Source: QVMM01 sp047030855
GTDB taxonomy: Bacteria; Bacteroidota; Bacteroidia; Bacteroidales; Dysgonomonadaceae
Length of the DNA: 64,000 nucleotides
Direction of reading: 5' to 3'
Assembly: GCA_047030855.1 (NCBI GenBank)
Contig: JBKYIJ010000008.1
Location: forward strand, 62,001 to 126,000
The notes under the pieces were generated by a model. The model saw only the letters and a list, made by a program, of their open reading frames with translations. It was not told the DNA's origin and made no database searches. The position numbers and the translations under genes were made by a program. Each line of letters starts with the position of its first letter. Positions within the stretch are counted from its first letter, which is position 1. Positions 9,546-20,157 of this stretch are shown here, piece after piece.

Positions 9546-10331
9546 TTATTTTAATTGTTTGGTTAACACTTCTATATTATTCTCTTTCAGTCCCTCGACG
9601 AACAATGCAGCCATAGCTTTTGCCCCTTCCTCCCTGAAATGGGTATTGTCGGTCTTTCCTTCGGGAAAATTCCGGTTTTCTCCTTTTGCGACATGAAGAA
9701 ACAGCGGAACGGAACCTTCCTCACCAAGGCTGATTAATAAAGCTTTGCTTTTTTCGTACATGTCGATCAGAGGTACGTTTTTTTCTTCGGCAACCTGTTT
9801 TGCCAAAGAAACATATTCCCTGTGCGAATCCTGAAAATTCCCGTTTCTGTCAAAACGCCGTCTTACAACGGATGTACAAATAATAGGATTGCCCCCTTTT
9901 TCTCTAACCTGATCTATAAAAAAAGCAAAATTCTTCTTATAATCCTCAGGCGTCGTATACCTGTCAGGTCTGTCAGCAGCAGAATCGTTATGCCCGAACT
10001 GAATAACCACATAATCGCCTTTCTGTACTCCGTCAATAATCTTCTGCCACCAACCTTGTTCTATAAACGTACGGGAACTCCGCCCGTTTTGAGCATAATC
10101 TTCCACAACAATATTTTCGTTGAAAAAATCAGGAAGCACCTGCCCCCAGCCTCTTTCGGGAAAAGCCTCTGCGACTGTATCGCCTGTCACGGTATCCAAA
10201 ACATTTTTATACAAAGGTTTCAGCGCCATGGTAGAATCTCCTGCCATAAAAACATGCACCGGTCTTTCTTTGGCTGAAGAGAATATCAATAAAATAAAAA
10301 AGGCAATAAATGCTATTTTTACAGCTCTCAT
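9546..10331 (-). CDS. rhamnogalacturonan acetylesterase-like SGNH hydrolase (CE12 type)
   Basis: Removes acetyl groups from pectin rhamnogalacturonan or related acetylated sugars. 261 aa with signal peptide; catalytic Ser in MAGDSTMALK, oxyanion Gly in AQNGRSSRTF, Asn in QFGHNDSA and the Asp-x-x-His pair in DNTHFREEGA follow the CE12 order. As first gene of the xylose operon it lies just downstream of a direct-repeat regulatory candidate. It could act on acetylxylan instead, given the operon. Confidence 0.88.
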   Translation of the reverse strand: MRAVKIAFIAFFILLIFSSAKERPVHVFMAGDSTMALKPLYKNVLDTVTGDTVAEAFPERGWGQVLPDFFNENIVVEDYAQNGRSSRTFIEQGWWQKIIDGVQKGDYVVIQFGHNDSAADRPDRYTTPEDYKKNFAFFIDQVREKGGNPIICTSVVRRRFDRNGNFQDSHREYVSLAKQVAEEKNVPLIDMYEKSKALLISLGEEGSVPLFLHVAKGENRNFPEGKTDNTHFREEGAKAMAALFVEGLKENNIEVLTKQLK

Positions 10332-10390
10332 GTCTTTCAGGATTAAATCAGAATGTAAATTTAACGGTTAACTATAACTATTAAATCGTC

Positions 10391-10423
10391 AAATTGATCT
10401 TTATGGGGGGATAAATTGATCTT
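10391..10423 (-). promoter_or_regulatory. direct-repeat operator candidate upstream of the pentose/pectin operon
   Basis: AAATTGATCTT occurs twice (10391-10401 and 10413-10423) with a 22-bp period, two helical turns, separated by a run of six Gs. It is 60-92 bases upstream of the first gene of the minus-strand operon. This looks like a binding site for a dimeric regulator. No clear TAnnTTTG -7 element was found between it and the start codon. Confidence 0.45.
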
Positions 10424-10444
10424 CTATCTGTTAAGGCTGTATGA

Positions 10445-10960
10445 TCAAAGTCCGGTTATCCTCTTCATCTCTTCTTTGAAAGACATATTTTTAACACTTG
10501 AGCGACGGAATAAAAGAGCTCCGATGCAAATACCGATAGCCAGTGTAAACAACAGCGAAATCGTGAGTACAAAATTGTGGGACATTTCTATTAACAAATA
10601 CGGATCTTTCTCCACGGTAGTCAGATCCGATAGTTTTATTCCCGACAACATGGTTCTATAAGCAAACATCCCAGGAATCATGGTTATACATGCCGGCATC
10701 GTAAACACAACGGGAGGATTATGTACTTTATGCGCTGCAAAAATACCGACGAGCCCGATCAATACAGAACCTGCAAGAGTAGCCGAAACAATGCCGAGAT
10801 CAAATTGCAGTAAAATAAAACGAAGGCAATGCCCCATACCTCCCAACAAGCCCGCAAGCAATAACACTTTTTTAGGCGATCCGAACAGAATTCCCCAACA
10901 GAACGCCACAATAAAAGCTATTGCAAAATCTCTAAACACTGCTAATAAAAACCCTTCCAT
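10445..10960 (-). CDS. threonine/serine exporter, small subunit (ThrE C-terminal half)
   Basis: 171-residue membrane protein of about five helices corresponding to the DUF3815/ThrE_2 half of threonine/serine exporters. Features are a cytosolic-start FRDFAIAFIVAFCWGILFG helix, a glycine-rich LAGLLGGMGHCLRF helix, and MPACITMIPGMFAYRTM, the conserved PG-containing segment. It lies 7 bases downstream of the larger half, so both subunits should be made together. Substrate assignment comes from family knowledge only. Confidence 0.85.
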   Translation of the reverse strand: MEGFLLAVFRDFAIAFIVAFCWGILFGSPKKVLLLAGLLGGMGHCLRFILLQFDLGIVSATLAGSVLIGLVGIFAAHKVHNPPVVFTMPACITMIPGMFAYRTMLSGIKLSDLTTVEKDPYLLIEMSHNFVLTISLLFTLAIGICIGALLFRRSSVKNMSFKEEMKRITGL

Positions 10961-10967
10961 AACCTTG

Positions 10968-11774
10968 TCAATTAAAGTTGTTGATACCCATAAGAGTAAT
11001 GCTCAAAGTCATTCCTACGGCAATGCACAACAAAATAAAGCCGGAAAAAAGAGCCCGGTTCATCGCCGAAGACAAATAACCTTCAAGAAGGTCTATAACG
11101 CAATTGATCAGCGGAACTCCCGGTATCAGATACAATACGGCAGTAGCCATCGCAACTTCAGGATGTGATCCGATATGCAGCAAAGAACCCAATCCTGTGA
11201 TTATTGTAGTTATAAAGGCTGCGACAATAATCGCAATCATAGGATTGAACTGCATTTTTGTAATTCTGTATCGGAATATTGATCCGATTGAAGCCCCTAA
11301 AAATGCAACAAGTGCATTTAACATATCACCGAAAGAAAGCAAACAAAGTCCTGCACATGAAATGCCGACAGCCAAAGAAATAATCCAGACTCTATAATTC
11401 GGCGTGTTTTTTATTTTAAGAAACTCGGATCGGACTTCTTCAATAGAAAGATTCTTTTCTACTGCTTCCCAAGTCAAATGGCTTACCTGAGTCAGCATCG
11501 ACAAATGGGCGTGATATACAGGAGATTCTTTGAATAATGTGACGGTATCATCAGCATTATTGAGATTTTTAACCGTAACCAGCAATCCTTTGAAAGAAGG
11601 CTGCATATCCAGATCAAAACCCCAAACATCAGCCAAACGCTTTATATTAGAATATATGCGTCCGCAGTGAGCTCCGGATGCCAGTAAAAACGTACCGATA
11701 TCCAGTATCAGTACCGCAAATTGTTTTGACGATATACCTTTTGAGCCAGAAATCTCCAAATCCATTATTCTCAA
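10968..11774 (-). CDS. threonine/serine exporter, large subunit (ThrE N-terminal half, DUF1212)
   Basis: 268-residue protein with a soluble N-terminal region and five predicted helices, matching the DUF1212/ThrE_1 half. Key segments are DIGTFLLASGAHCGR (conserved G-A-x-x-x-R region), LSIEEVRSEFLKIKN and ATAVLYLIPGVPLINCVIDL with the conserved PG. In many bacteria both halves are one protein; here they are split and adjacent. A short AT-rich divergent region separates it from the pectate lyase gene. Confidence 0.86.
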   Translation of the reverse strand: MRIMDLEISGSKGISSKQFAVLILDIGTFLLASGAHCGRIYSNIKRLADVWGFDLDMQPSFKGLLVTVKNLNNADDTVTLFKESPVYHAHLSMLTQVSHLTWEAVEKNLSIEEVRSEFLKIKNTPNYRVWIISLAVGISCAGLCLLSFGDMLNALVAFLGASIGSIFRYRITKMQFNPMIAIIVAAFITTIITGLGSLLHIGSHPEVAMATAVLYLIPGVPLINCVIDLLEGYLSSAMNRALFSGFILLCIAVGMTLSITLMGINNFN

Positions 11775-11972
11775 TAATAATATACAAATATAATAATCAA
11801 ATATATTATACGCGAAAAAAGAGAAAAATCATCTTGAAAAGCAATTCGTATTTGTATCATATTAATTATAAATAAGATCAAATTGAATAATACAATCCGT
11901 CCAAAGTAGCTTTACTTTGTTTGTGTTAATGCAAACCTAAAATTTAACCTAAATTTATATTTTATAAAATCC

Positions 11973-14807
11973 ATGAAAAAATTTACTCCTTTTTTAATAG
12001 CATTTTTGTTATGTTCTATTGTGTCTGTTTATTCACAACAGCTGGCTTTTCCCGGAGCCGAAGGGTTCGGGCGTTTTGCAATCGGCGGTCGCAACGGGGA
12101 AGTGTATCACGTATCCAATCTGAATGACACCGGCACAGGATCATTGCGGGACGCTGTCAGCAAACCGAACAGAATCGTAGTTTTCGACGTATCGGGAGTC
12201 ATCAAGATCAAAAGCAGAATGGTGTTTTCGAGCAACCTTACTATTGCAGGGCAAACCGCTCCGGGTGAAGGAATTACGGTATATGGAAACGGCGTTTCGT
12301 TTTCCGGGGCTCATAACGTCATCTGCCGTTATATCCGCTTCCGAATGGGACGATCAGGCGATTCGGGCAAAGATGCGGCAGGAATATCAAACGGAACAAA
12401 CATGATATTCGATCACGTATCCGTTTCGTGGGGAAGAGATGAGAATTTCTCAATATCATGGGATAATAAAGGAACTGAACCTTCTAACATTACCATACAA
12501 AACTCAATAATATCGCAAGGACTACAAACCCACTCCTGTGGAGGTTTGATCCAGACTAACGGAGGTGTTACCTTATTCCGAAACCTGTATATCGACAATA
12601 AAACCCGAAACCCTAAAAGCAAAGGGCTTACTCAATTTGTAAACAATGTAATCTACAACTGGGGAGGCGGAGGCGCCTACATACTTGGAGGCGATTCGCA
12701 AGGAACATCGTGGGGAACGATCGTAAATAACTATTTTATAAGCGGACCTTCTTCAGGAAGTACGCCGCCTTACACAAGAGCAAACTCCAATTTTCAGCTA
12801 TATGCCACAGGGAATTATTACGACAGCAATCTCGACGGCAGCCTGAACGGTGCTGAAAGTCAAAAAGCTGATTATGGATCTGCACTCTGGGTGGAATCTC
12901 CCGATTACTGGAACACCTCCACCCCTACAATTCCACAGATGCATCCCGAAATCCAAAGCCAAATGTCATCGCTGGACGCATACAACTGGATTGTGGACAA
13001 AGTGGGCGCAAGCCTGCCCGTCAGAGACAATGTAGACGGATATGTCATAGACGAATTAACATCGTTAGGAGCCAAAGGTGCTTTAATATCAAATGAATCC
13101 GAACTGAATCTCGAAGGCGGCAATGCAGGTTATATTTTTAACGCACCTAAATTAACAGATACTGACGGCGATGGTATTCCTGACGTATGGGAAGATATAT
13201 TGGGAACGGATAAGAATGTGAACGACGCCATGACAATTGGTGTCGATGGCTATACGAATATCGAAAGATATATAAACAGTATCGACAAACCGATTGACTA
13301 TCTGAAATACCCGGTTGACGTGAAAGTAAGCGGAAATAACAAGACATCGCTAACCTTCACATGGAAAAATTTTGAAACAAAAGCAACCTCTATTATCGCT
13401 GAAATATCGACAGACAACATAACATTTACGGAAGCCGCTGTTTTTTCAGGAAATGCAACTACGGGAACCGTTGACAATCTTGAAAAAGAAACCCTATATT
13501 ACATAAGGCTCAAGGCTGTCAACAACGAAATACAATCAGAATATTCGGCAACCATATCCGTTAAAACAGAAACCGATCCTACTCTGCCTCGTACATCCGT
13601 AAACCCGCAGCCTTCTGATTCGGAAGAGTTGAATTACTGGAAATACATCACATTGTCGTGGGAAAATCTAACCAATCCGTTAGGCGGAACTCTTAAATAC
13701 AATCTCTTTCTCGGCAAATCAACGGATAACTTGACATCAATTGCGAGTGAATTAACCGAAACCTCTTATTTCATCAACGAACTCGATGAAGAAACTACTT
13801 ACTACTGGCGCGTCGATGCGACTAATGATCTGGGCACTACGACAGGCGATGTGTGGAACTTTAAAACGGGGAAACAAACCGACAGGGAAGCCGTACTTTA
13901 TTTGCCTTTCGACGAAGGAAACGGCAACACGGCATCCGATCCTGACAACGAACACGTGGCGTCCGCCGTAAACTTCACTCCCGAATGGGCGGAAGGAAAA
14001 GTCGGGCATGCATTACGCTTCGCCAACCAGAACAATACCTACATGAGCGTTCCCCATTCCGAAAGCATAATGCTGGACAACACTTCCTTTACCATTTCAT
14101 TGTGGTTCAAATCAGCAGGCGTGGGAAGCAACAACGACACTTATTTAATAAACAAAGGCTCGTTTTCAAAAGACACGAATACAGGCGCTACGGGAAAATG
14201 GTACGGAATACAATACAAAAACAGCAAACTTACTTTTGCCATTGACGACGACGTAACAAAAACGAATATCGACTTTGCGGCAGCCGCATATTTCGACAAT
14301 AGCTGGCATCATATAGCCTGTGTAAGGGACAGGGAAAATAAAATGATCCGCATGTATCTTGACGGAGAAATGAAACTTGAAAAAGCCGATGCAAAAACAG
14401 GCGCCATAGGAGAAGAAAGCGACCTGATGATCGGCAACAGCCGTTTTCTAAACAATCCCTATCAAGGCGAAATGGACGAACTGCGAATCTATAACTCGGC
14501 ATTAAGAGCAGACGAGATATATGATTTGTTTAACATAACGCCTAACTCCATTACATCCGAACAGCAAAATAAAGATACGTTTTACATATACCCCAATCCG
14601 TTCACTGACAACTTCAATGTAACAAATGAAAGTAATGAATCTTTTACGCTCACCGTTACGGATTTGAGCGGACGGACAATCCTCAGCAAAGAATACAAAG
14701 ACGGTAATATTACCGTAACGGCGCCGTCAAATATGATTTCAGGCATATATATATGCTCCATCATATCGAATGGGACCAATATTATAAGAAAAATTGCAAA
14801 AAAATAA
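11973..14807 (+). CDS. secreted pectate lyase (PL1-like) with FN3, LamG and T9SS sorting domains
   Basis: 944-residue T9SS-exported polysaccharide lyase. Order: signal peptide (1-21); right-handed beta-helix lyase (~23-390) starting FPGAEGFGRFAIGGR and containing FDHVSVSWGRDENFS; a calcium-type loop DTDGDGIPDVWED (~396-408); two fibronectin-III-like modules (~450-640); a LamG/concanavalin-like domain (~645-850); and a type A sorting domain from YIYPNPFTDNFN to the end, with ISGIYICSI and a KK terminus. Beta-elimination of homogalacturonan is the family reaction; the accessory modules probably bind polymer. It is transcribed alone, divergent from thrE, and ends at a terminator. Confidence 0.93.
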   Translation: MKKFTPFLIAFLLCSIVSVYSQQLAFPGAEGFGRFAIGGRNGEVYHVSNLNDTGTGSLRDAVSKPNRIVVFDVSGVIKIKSRMVFSSNLTIAGQTAPGEGITVYGNGVSFSGAHNVICRYIRFRMGRSGDSGKDAAGISNGTNMIFDHVSVSWGRDENFSISWDNKGTEPSNITIQNSIISQGLQTHSCGGLIQTNGGVTLFRNLYIDNKTRNPKSKGLTQFVNNVIYNWGGGGAYILGGDSQGTSWGTIVNNYFISGPSSGSTPPYTRANSNFQLYATGNYYDSNLDGSLNGAESQKADYGSALWVESPDYWNTSTPTIPQMHPEIQSQMSSLDAYNWIVDKVGASLPVRDNVDGYVIDELTSLGAKGALISNESELNLEGGNAGYIFNAPKLTDTDGDGIPDVWEDILGTDKNVNDAMTIGVDGYTNIERYINSIDKPIDYLKYPVDVKVSGNNKTSLTFTWKNFETKATSIIAEISTDNITFTEAAVFSGNATTGTVDNLEKETLYYIRLKAVNNEIQSEYSATISVKTETDPTLPRTSVNPQPSDSEELNYWKYITLSWENLTNPLGGTLKYNLFLGKSTDNLTSIASELTETSYFINELDEETTYYWRVDATNDLGTTTGDVWNFKTGKQTDREAVLYLPFDEGNGNTASDPDNEHVASAVNFTPEWAEGKVGHALRFANQNNTYMSVPHSESIMLDNTSFTISLWFKSAGVGSNNDTYLINKGSFSKDTNTGATGKWYGIQYKNSKLTFAIDDDVTKTNIDFAAAAYFDNSWHHIACVRDRENKMIRMYLDGEMKLEKADAKTGAIGEESDLMIGNSRFLNNPYQGEMDELRIYNSALRADEIYDLFNITPNSITSEQQNKDTFYIYPNPFTDNFNVTNESNESFTLTVTDLSGRTILSKEYKDGNITVTAPSNMISGIYICSIISNGTNIIRKIAKK

Positions 14808-14825
14808 ATATAAATTTTAAAATTC

Positions 14826-14867
14826 AAGCCTGACTTTTTGTAAAATTACAGAAAGTCAGGCTTTTTT
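14826..14867 (+). terminator. terminator after the pectate lyase
   Basis: 12-bp stem (14826-14837 with 14852-14863) followed by a T run. A TATATTTG -7-like box at 14883-14890 just after it may serve the next gene, although no good -33 box accompanies it. Confidence 0.8.
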
Positions 14868-15063
14868 ATTAAAAAAATTTACTATATTTGCCCAAAATAT
14901 TTTTTATATATTAACATGCGGTATATAATGCTGATATTAAACATATTATAACAGACCAAAAACGAATACTGTATTATATTCGGCATACATTAAAATAACT
15001 ATTTTTAATAATAATATTTTGACCAACAAAAGAATCATTACAAACTTAAATGCAAATACACAA

Positions 15064-18000
15064 ATGAAAAACCTATACTTCATCAGTAAATATTTTTTTA
15101 TTGCATTGATAATGCTGGGTGGCTTTTCACTTAAAAGTTATTCGCAATGCGACGATATTACCGTTTCTTTAAAAATTACGGACAATCCCTGCGGGCAGAA
15201 CGGTTCGATAGAAGTTACCGTAACGGGAAACGATGTCAGTGGTGAAACCCCCAAATACACAGGGCTGCAATACCGCGCTTTCCTGACAGGGAGCGATCCG
15301 GATGATGCGCAATGGCACGATCAGAATATTATAGGGACATTATCTGCCGGTACCTATACAGTGGAAATACGGGGCAAATGCAAGGATTCTCCCGGAGGAA
15401 ATTATGAACCCAAAACAGTGACCAGATCCGCAGTCATAAAACAGCTGGGGGGGGTGGACCAAGGTGAATATGACCGTAAAAATCGTAGCCAAGACGTTTC
15501 CCTGCAGAAACACGGGAGCGGTATCTTTCTCGGAAATGACAGGGGGTACGCCACCCTTTAAATTGGTCATGACAAAATACCCGGCAACCTATACGGGCGA
15601 TACCGTCATATATCAGACAAACGGAGTTTTAAGCAAGTATACGACGCAATACGCCAAAGACCTGCCCGCGGGAGACTACGTATTCAGTCTCATAGAAGGC
15701 AGCGTCTGCCATGACACAAAGACCGTTCCTGTAACGATAGGAACCTATACGGCAGGACCTACCAATATATTTTATAACTATTATTACCCGGGGCAATACG
15801 CGATGTATCCGGCTGCTACCGACGATGAGAACTGGACAAAGACTCTTCTGTTAAACCTAAATTATGTCTCAGCAGGTTCAGGTGTAGATTTTGAATATTT
15901 ACTTATAAATTCAACGAAATACTTCGAATATGCGCTTTATTACGAAGGAGACGATATCTCCGACCCCAATGCCCTGACATGGACGGGATTCGATAAGGCG
16001 CCATCCACACCAACTTCCTCAGGAGATAGGATACGTTTTCCAAACCTGCCGTATTCTTTGTCGGAAATGCACGACGACAAAACAAACAGGGTACCCAAAG
16101 TGTTGGTCCGCCCCAAAGGATGTACGGACACGAAGTTCATGAGCGCTTATTCCCCTTATTATCCGGAGCCTTATGCATCTTATATGAGCTCGGATGAGGG
16201 ATGCAACCTGGTAAAACTGACATTTTATGTGATAAATGATTATCGCGGGCTTATGAACTACCCTTTGGCAGGATATAAGCTAACAGATCCCGACGGTATC
16301 GTACTGAAGGAATCAAACGGTCCGATAAGATTTGCAAATGCGACTAACCAAATAACAACGTATGTGCAATCGCCTAAAACAGGCAACTATAAAATTGAGT
16401 ACACCGACGCCATGGGTAAAAAAATGGCCTACCAGCTTTCGGTTGAGCGCTACAACTCCCGCCAACAAAACAACGGGTGTAAGTTATGATTTACAATGTG
16501 GCCTGTTCGAAATACCCTTAATTTATGTACAGTCAGGCAGTCTTAAACAACTTTCAAAGGTAAAATACGTCAAAACCCAGAAAAGGGTTGGAGGCACATG
16601 GGTTGACGACGATTCCTATCCGAAACCGAATTATCCGGTATTGGACATGTCGACGGTATCAAAAGACACGTTAAACAAAACCAGGTATTATTCCCTCACC
16701 TTATGGGGAAACACCAGGGATAATTGTATCATCCCATATCCTTCTTCTACTACTCCAAAAAGAATATAATTTGTTGTTATCGAAGGTGTCTCCGATCGAA
16801 ACAGGAACCAATAATCAATACCGGCATTTTTTAGAAGTAACCGATACCTGCGGATATACGAATACGTCAGTAATGATGACAGGACCATTATATTATAACA
16901 GATTTGCGGAAGACATGAAAATAAACATGGACAGGAATCCTTGTACGGGAAACGTAAGATTTACCTTCCCGAACAAGGATACCGCTATGAAAAGGGTCGA
17001 CAAAGCAACCGGAAATGAAAGTTCGGTCAATACTTATGTAGGTATATATTCTTATCCGTCAGGGGCGAATCTAAAACAAATCGGCGGTTCTTGGCAGCCG
17101 GATGTCTCATACGAGACGGATAAACCGGGTGAATATACCTTTTGGGTAAGTAATTCGTCAGTGAGTAGTTCATATCCTTTAGATTTGTACTGTACCAGAT
17201 TGTACAAGGTCACCGTACCTCAGATACCGCAATTCGAACTGGATCTATCCAACACCGCCGCCTACCGTTGCCCCGGACAACAGATCGGAGGATACATCCA
17301 CATTAAAGTAAAGAACGGTTCGGGCGACGGCAATTACAAATTCGAACTATGGGACGACAAAAAGACCACCAAACTGCTGCCCAAAGCCGGCGATCCAGAC
17401 AATACCGACGGAATATTCAAAGACTGGGATCTGGGCAGTGATAAATACAGGGTTATTGCCTACGACTACGGGTGCGCTCCTACAATGATATCCTCATTCG
17501 AACAGGAAATCACCGTCTACGACCTCAGCAACAGACCCATAGCAGAAGCTCGACCCTCCATCGTCTGCATCGGCGACACCATCCGTCTGGAATCCCTCGC
17601 CCTGGGCGACACAGACTACGAATGGAGCTTCGACAACGGGCGCTGGAGCTGGACCTATACGGGACGTAACCCCAAAATCCCCGATGCCACCCTCGACATG
17701 AACGGGGAGTTCACCCTCAAGGTAAGAGTACCCGGTTGCGACAATGCCATCATGACCTCAAAGGTACAGATCAACGTAGGGGAGAACACCCTTTACTGGA
17801 ACCCTGCGGCAACCGACGGCGACTGGTTCAACACGGCAAACTGGCTGACCAAGGACGCAAGTCCTACTATTTCGGTGCCGGCTCCTTGTACCACCGTACA
17901 CATACCCGGCATGGCAAGCATCTTCCCTGATTTACATTTCGATCCCACTTTCGACAGAGGCTATCCCTTCTGCGACACCATCGTCTACCATTACGGCAGC

Positions 18001-19706
18001 GAAACCGCCTATCCCAGCTACCTGAGATATAACCGTGCAAAAATACAGTACAACTTCGGTTACTACGACACCCCGACCCCCGAGGAAAGCGGAATCCCGG
18101 AATACGATAAAGATACGGATTTCCCGGGCTACGACTGGGCGAATGACATCCCCAGGATCCCCAGGGCTCGCTTCTCTATGCTAGCTGCTCCCCTGAAATA
18201 CCAGACCGGCGGGGACTTTGCCCTTGCAGGCTATCCCAACTTCTACCAGAGGCTGTTCAATTCGAACAACCCCGAAAACGGAACGCCTGCCGACGACGAA
18301 TTCACCGGTACATTCAGTACCGCGAACATCGACCTGTCCACCACAGGGCACGCTCTGGCTATCTGGCCGGGAGACTATGATTCAAGCGTAACAGGACAAA
18401 AAGACCACAAATACCTGGAAGCCCTCCAGGGAGTCATGGAAATGCCTTACATTATGAATCCTTACATAGAAGCCCAGCGTCCGCTGCAAACCTATAACAC
18501 GGCGGATTCTACCAGTACATTCTGTCAGTATTCGTATATAACTCTCGAGCCCGAATGCTGGAATAACCCCACGAAACTGCAGCGAGGCTACAAATCGTTC
18601 CGTTTCGTCTTCGAAAAGGACAACGACAAGCCCGAAACCGTATTCGACGGGGAAAACAACGTAGCCGTATACAAGATGAAACTGAACAAGCCCAATTCGG
18701 GAGAGAGAATCATGATCGGTAACCCGACCATGGGACATATCGACTTCGATAAGCTGTACGCCCTAAACAGTTCGGTAATCAAGAACTATTTCCAGATCGT
18801 GGAAGCCGCAACCAACCAGACCCTGACTTATAGCATCGGTTCTCCGGGTAACGACATCGACAGCCCGGACATCCCGCTCTTGCAGGCGATTATAATCGCC
18901 TCAAGAATCCTGCGGCAACCGGCAACGAACTGCAGTTCTATCTCGAAGGCAAGAACAGCGTTATGAAAGCAGGTTCGACGGTTCTCCCAGAGCAGCCAAG
19001 GCGGAAAAAGAAAGCCTTAGCGGATCCATAGTGGTTAATGCCGTTACACCGACAAGGATTAGCAAAGCTGTTTTGACCTTCAACGACCCGGAACACGAAA
19101 GTATAATAAAAACCCGTCCCGACGACGACTTCGACAAAAAGGCGGAAATAGCCTATATGAGCAGTGACGGATACCTCTACAGGAATCTGGTGGAGAACGG
19201 CACGACCAAGCCTTCCGTAATCAGGCTGAGCGTCGAATCCTTGTATAAGGGCAGCGATGCACAGCTTCAGATAGAAGTCGGCGGTAACCTGATAAAAAGC
19301 ATAACCCTTGTCGATAAAGTCGAAAATACAGAAAAAGACGTTACCAACGGCGGAAGCTATGTCTTCCAACACAGGTACAACCGGACTGAAAACGGCAAAC
19401 CGGGACTCCGACAACCAAAGGTTTGAATTACGTATTACCTATCAGGACGAATCGGGATTAAACATCGGAAATAATGCAGAAGCCAAGTTATCGGTAATAT
19501 GCTATAAGAACGACCTTATGGTCGACAGCAGCAGACCTATCGAAAATGTAAGGATTACGAATTTAGCGGGAATAAGTGTTATCTCTGAAAAACCGTCGAA
19601 TGAGTTCTCTTACAGAAAGAGACTGGATATTGCTGCCGGAGTATACATTGTTGAAACAATGCTTGAAGACGGACAGGTAAAAACCAATAAAATTATTGTA
19701 CAATGA
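15064..19706 (+). pseudogene. giant T9SS-sorted surface protein, frameshifted in about six places
   Basis: Reconstructed as one ~1540-residue protein. The N-terminus is a signal peptide (MKNLYFISKYFF... ending SYSQC; the longer TTG-started frame at 15019 is less likely). The middle has many Gly/Pro/Tyr-rich Ig- or PKD-like segments, and the end is a type A sorting domain (ENVRITNLAGISVIS, AAGVYIVETM, NKIIVQ). Reading frame changes near 15448-15455 (eight Gs), ~16473, ~16757-16761 (five As), ~18880, ~18970 and ~19390. Between the breaks the frames stay long and coding-like, and removing one G at the first break gives a smooth join (GGWTKVNMTVKIV). No catalytic domain was recognised. It could be a recent pseudogene or an intact gene with assembly indels; the latter is favoured because alaS and lon show the same error type. 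Confidence 0.7.
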
Positions 19707-19998
19707 AATTGACGAAAAAAATCATATTTACGGCAATCTTCTTGAACAGTTTTATAAACCCTTCTATAGCTCAAGAAGATATAACCCTTCCTTCGGAACA
19801 GACGTATTCTGAGTTGCAGGATATGTACAGGCAGGGCATGGATGCTTCCGGGCAGGAGGGTACACCTTCACTCAGGACAAAACCTCCTGTGGGCCTCCCA
19901 TTGCAGGGAGCCCTGTGGGTGATCTGCCCGTTGCGGCTTTACTGCTTACGGCTGCCTCTTATATGATGGTTAAGAAGAGAAAATTGATAAAGCAGTAA
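19703..19998 (+). CDS. small signal-peptide plus C-terminal membrane-anchor protein, one frameshift
   Basis: Start overlaps the stop of the giant T9SS gene by 4 bases (ATGA), implying translational coupling. N-terminal signal peptide (to SIAQ), then a short acidic region, the proline-rich TPSLRTKPPVG motif, and after a single-base deletion near 19890 the frame continues PPIAGSPVGDLPVAALLLTAASYMM and a KKRK-LIKQ tail ending at 19998. Uncorrected, the frame ends at 19966. The layout (signal peptide, Pro/Gly linker, one helix, basic tail) suggests a small inner-membrane protein facing the periplasm that partners with the upstream product. The function is not recognised. Confidence 0.6.
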
Positions 19999-20014
19999 AA
20001 GAGATACAGATTAT

Positions 20015-20059
20015 AAAAAAAGGAACGGTTATATAAGTTTATATAACCGTTCCTTTTTT
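20015..20059 (+). terminator. terminator after the giant-protein operon
   Basis: Long hairpin with a GGAACGGTTATATAA arm and its complement, followed by six Ts. Confidence 0.85.
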
Positions 20060-20099
20060 CATTATATTGAGCATGATTACAATATGAAACATTGAGTAA

Positions 20100-20133
20100 A
20101 AATAAAGAGCTGTCAATTGACAGCTCTTTATTT
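20100..20133. terminator. dnaK terminator
   Basis: A perfect 34-base palindrome containing AAAGAGCTGTCAA and its complement, with no real loop and T-rich ends on both strands. It lies 24 bases past the dnaK stop. Confidence 0.8.
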
Positions 20134-20157
20134 CAATATGTAATCCTTTATCTATCT

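Noticed and set aside
15019..15063. TTG-initiated extension of the giant T9SS gene
   Set aside because: It would place 15 extra polar residues before a clean signal peptide that begins at ATG 15064.
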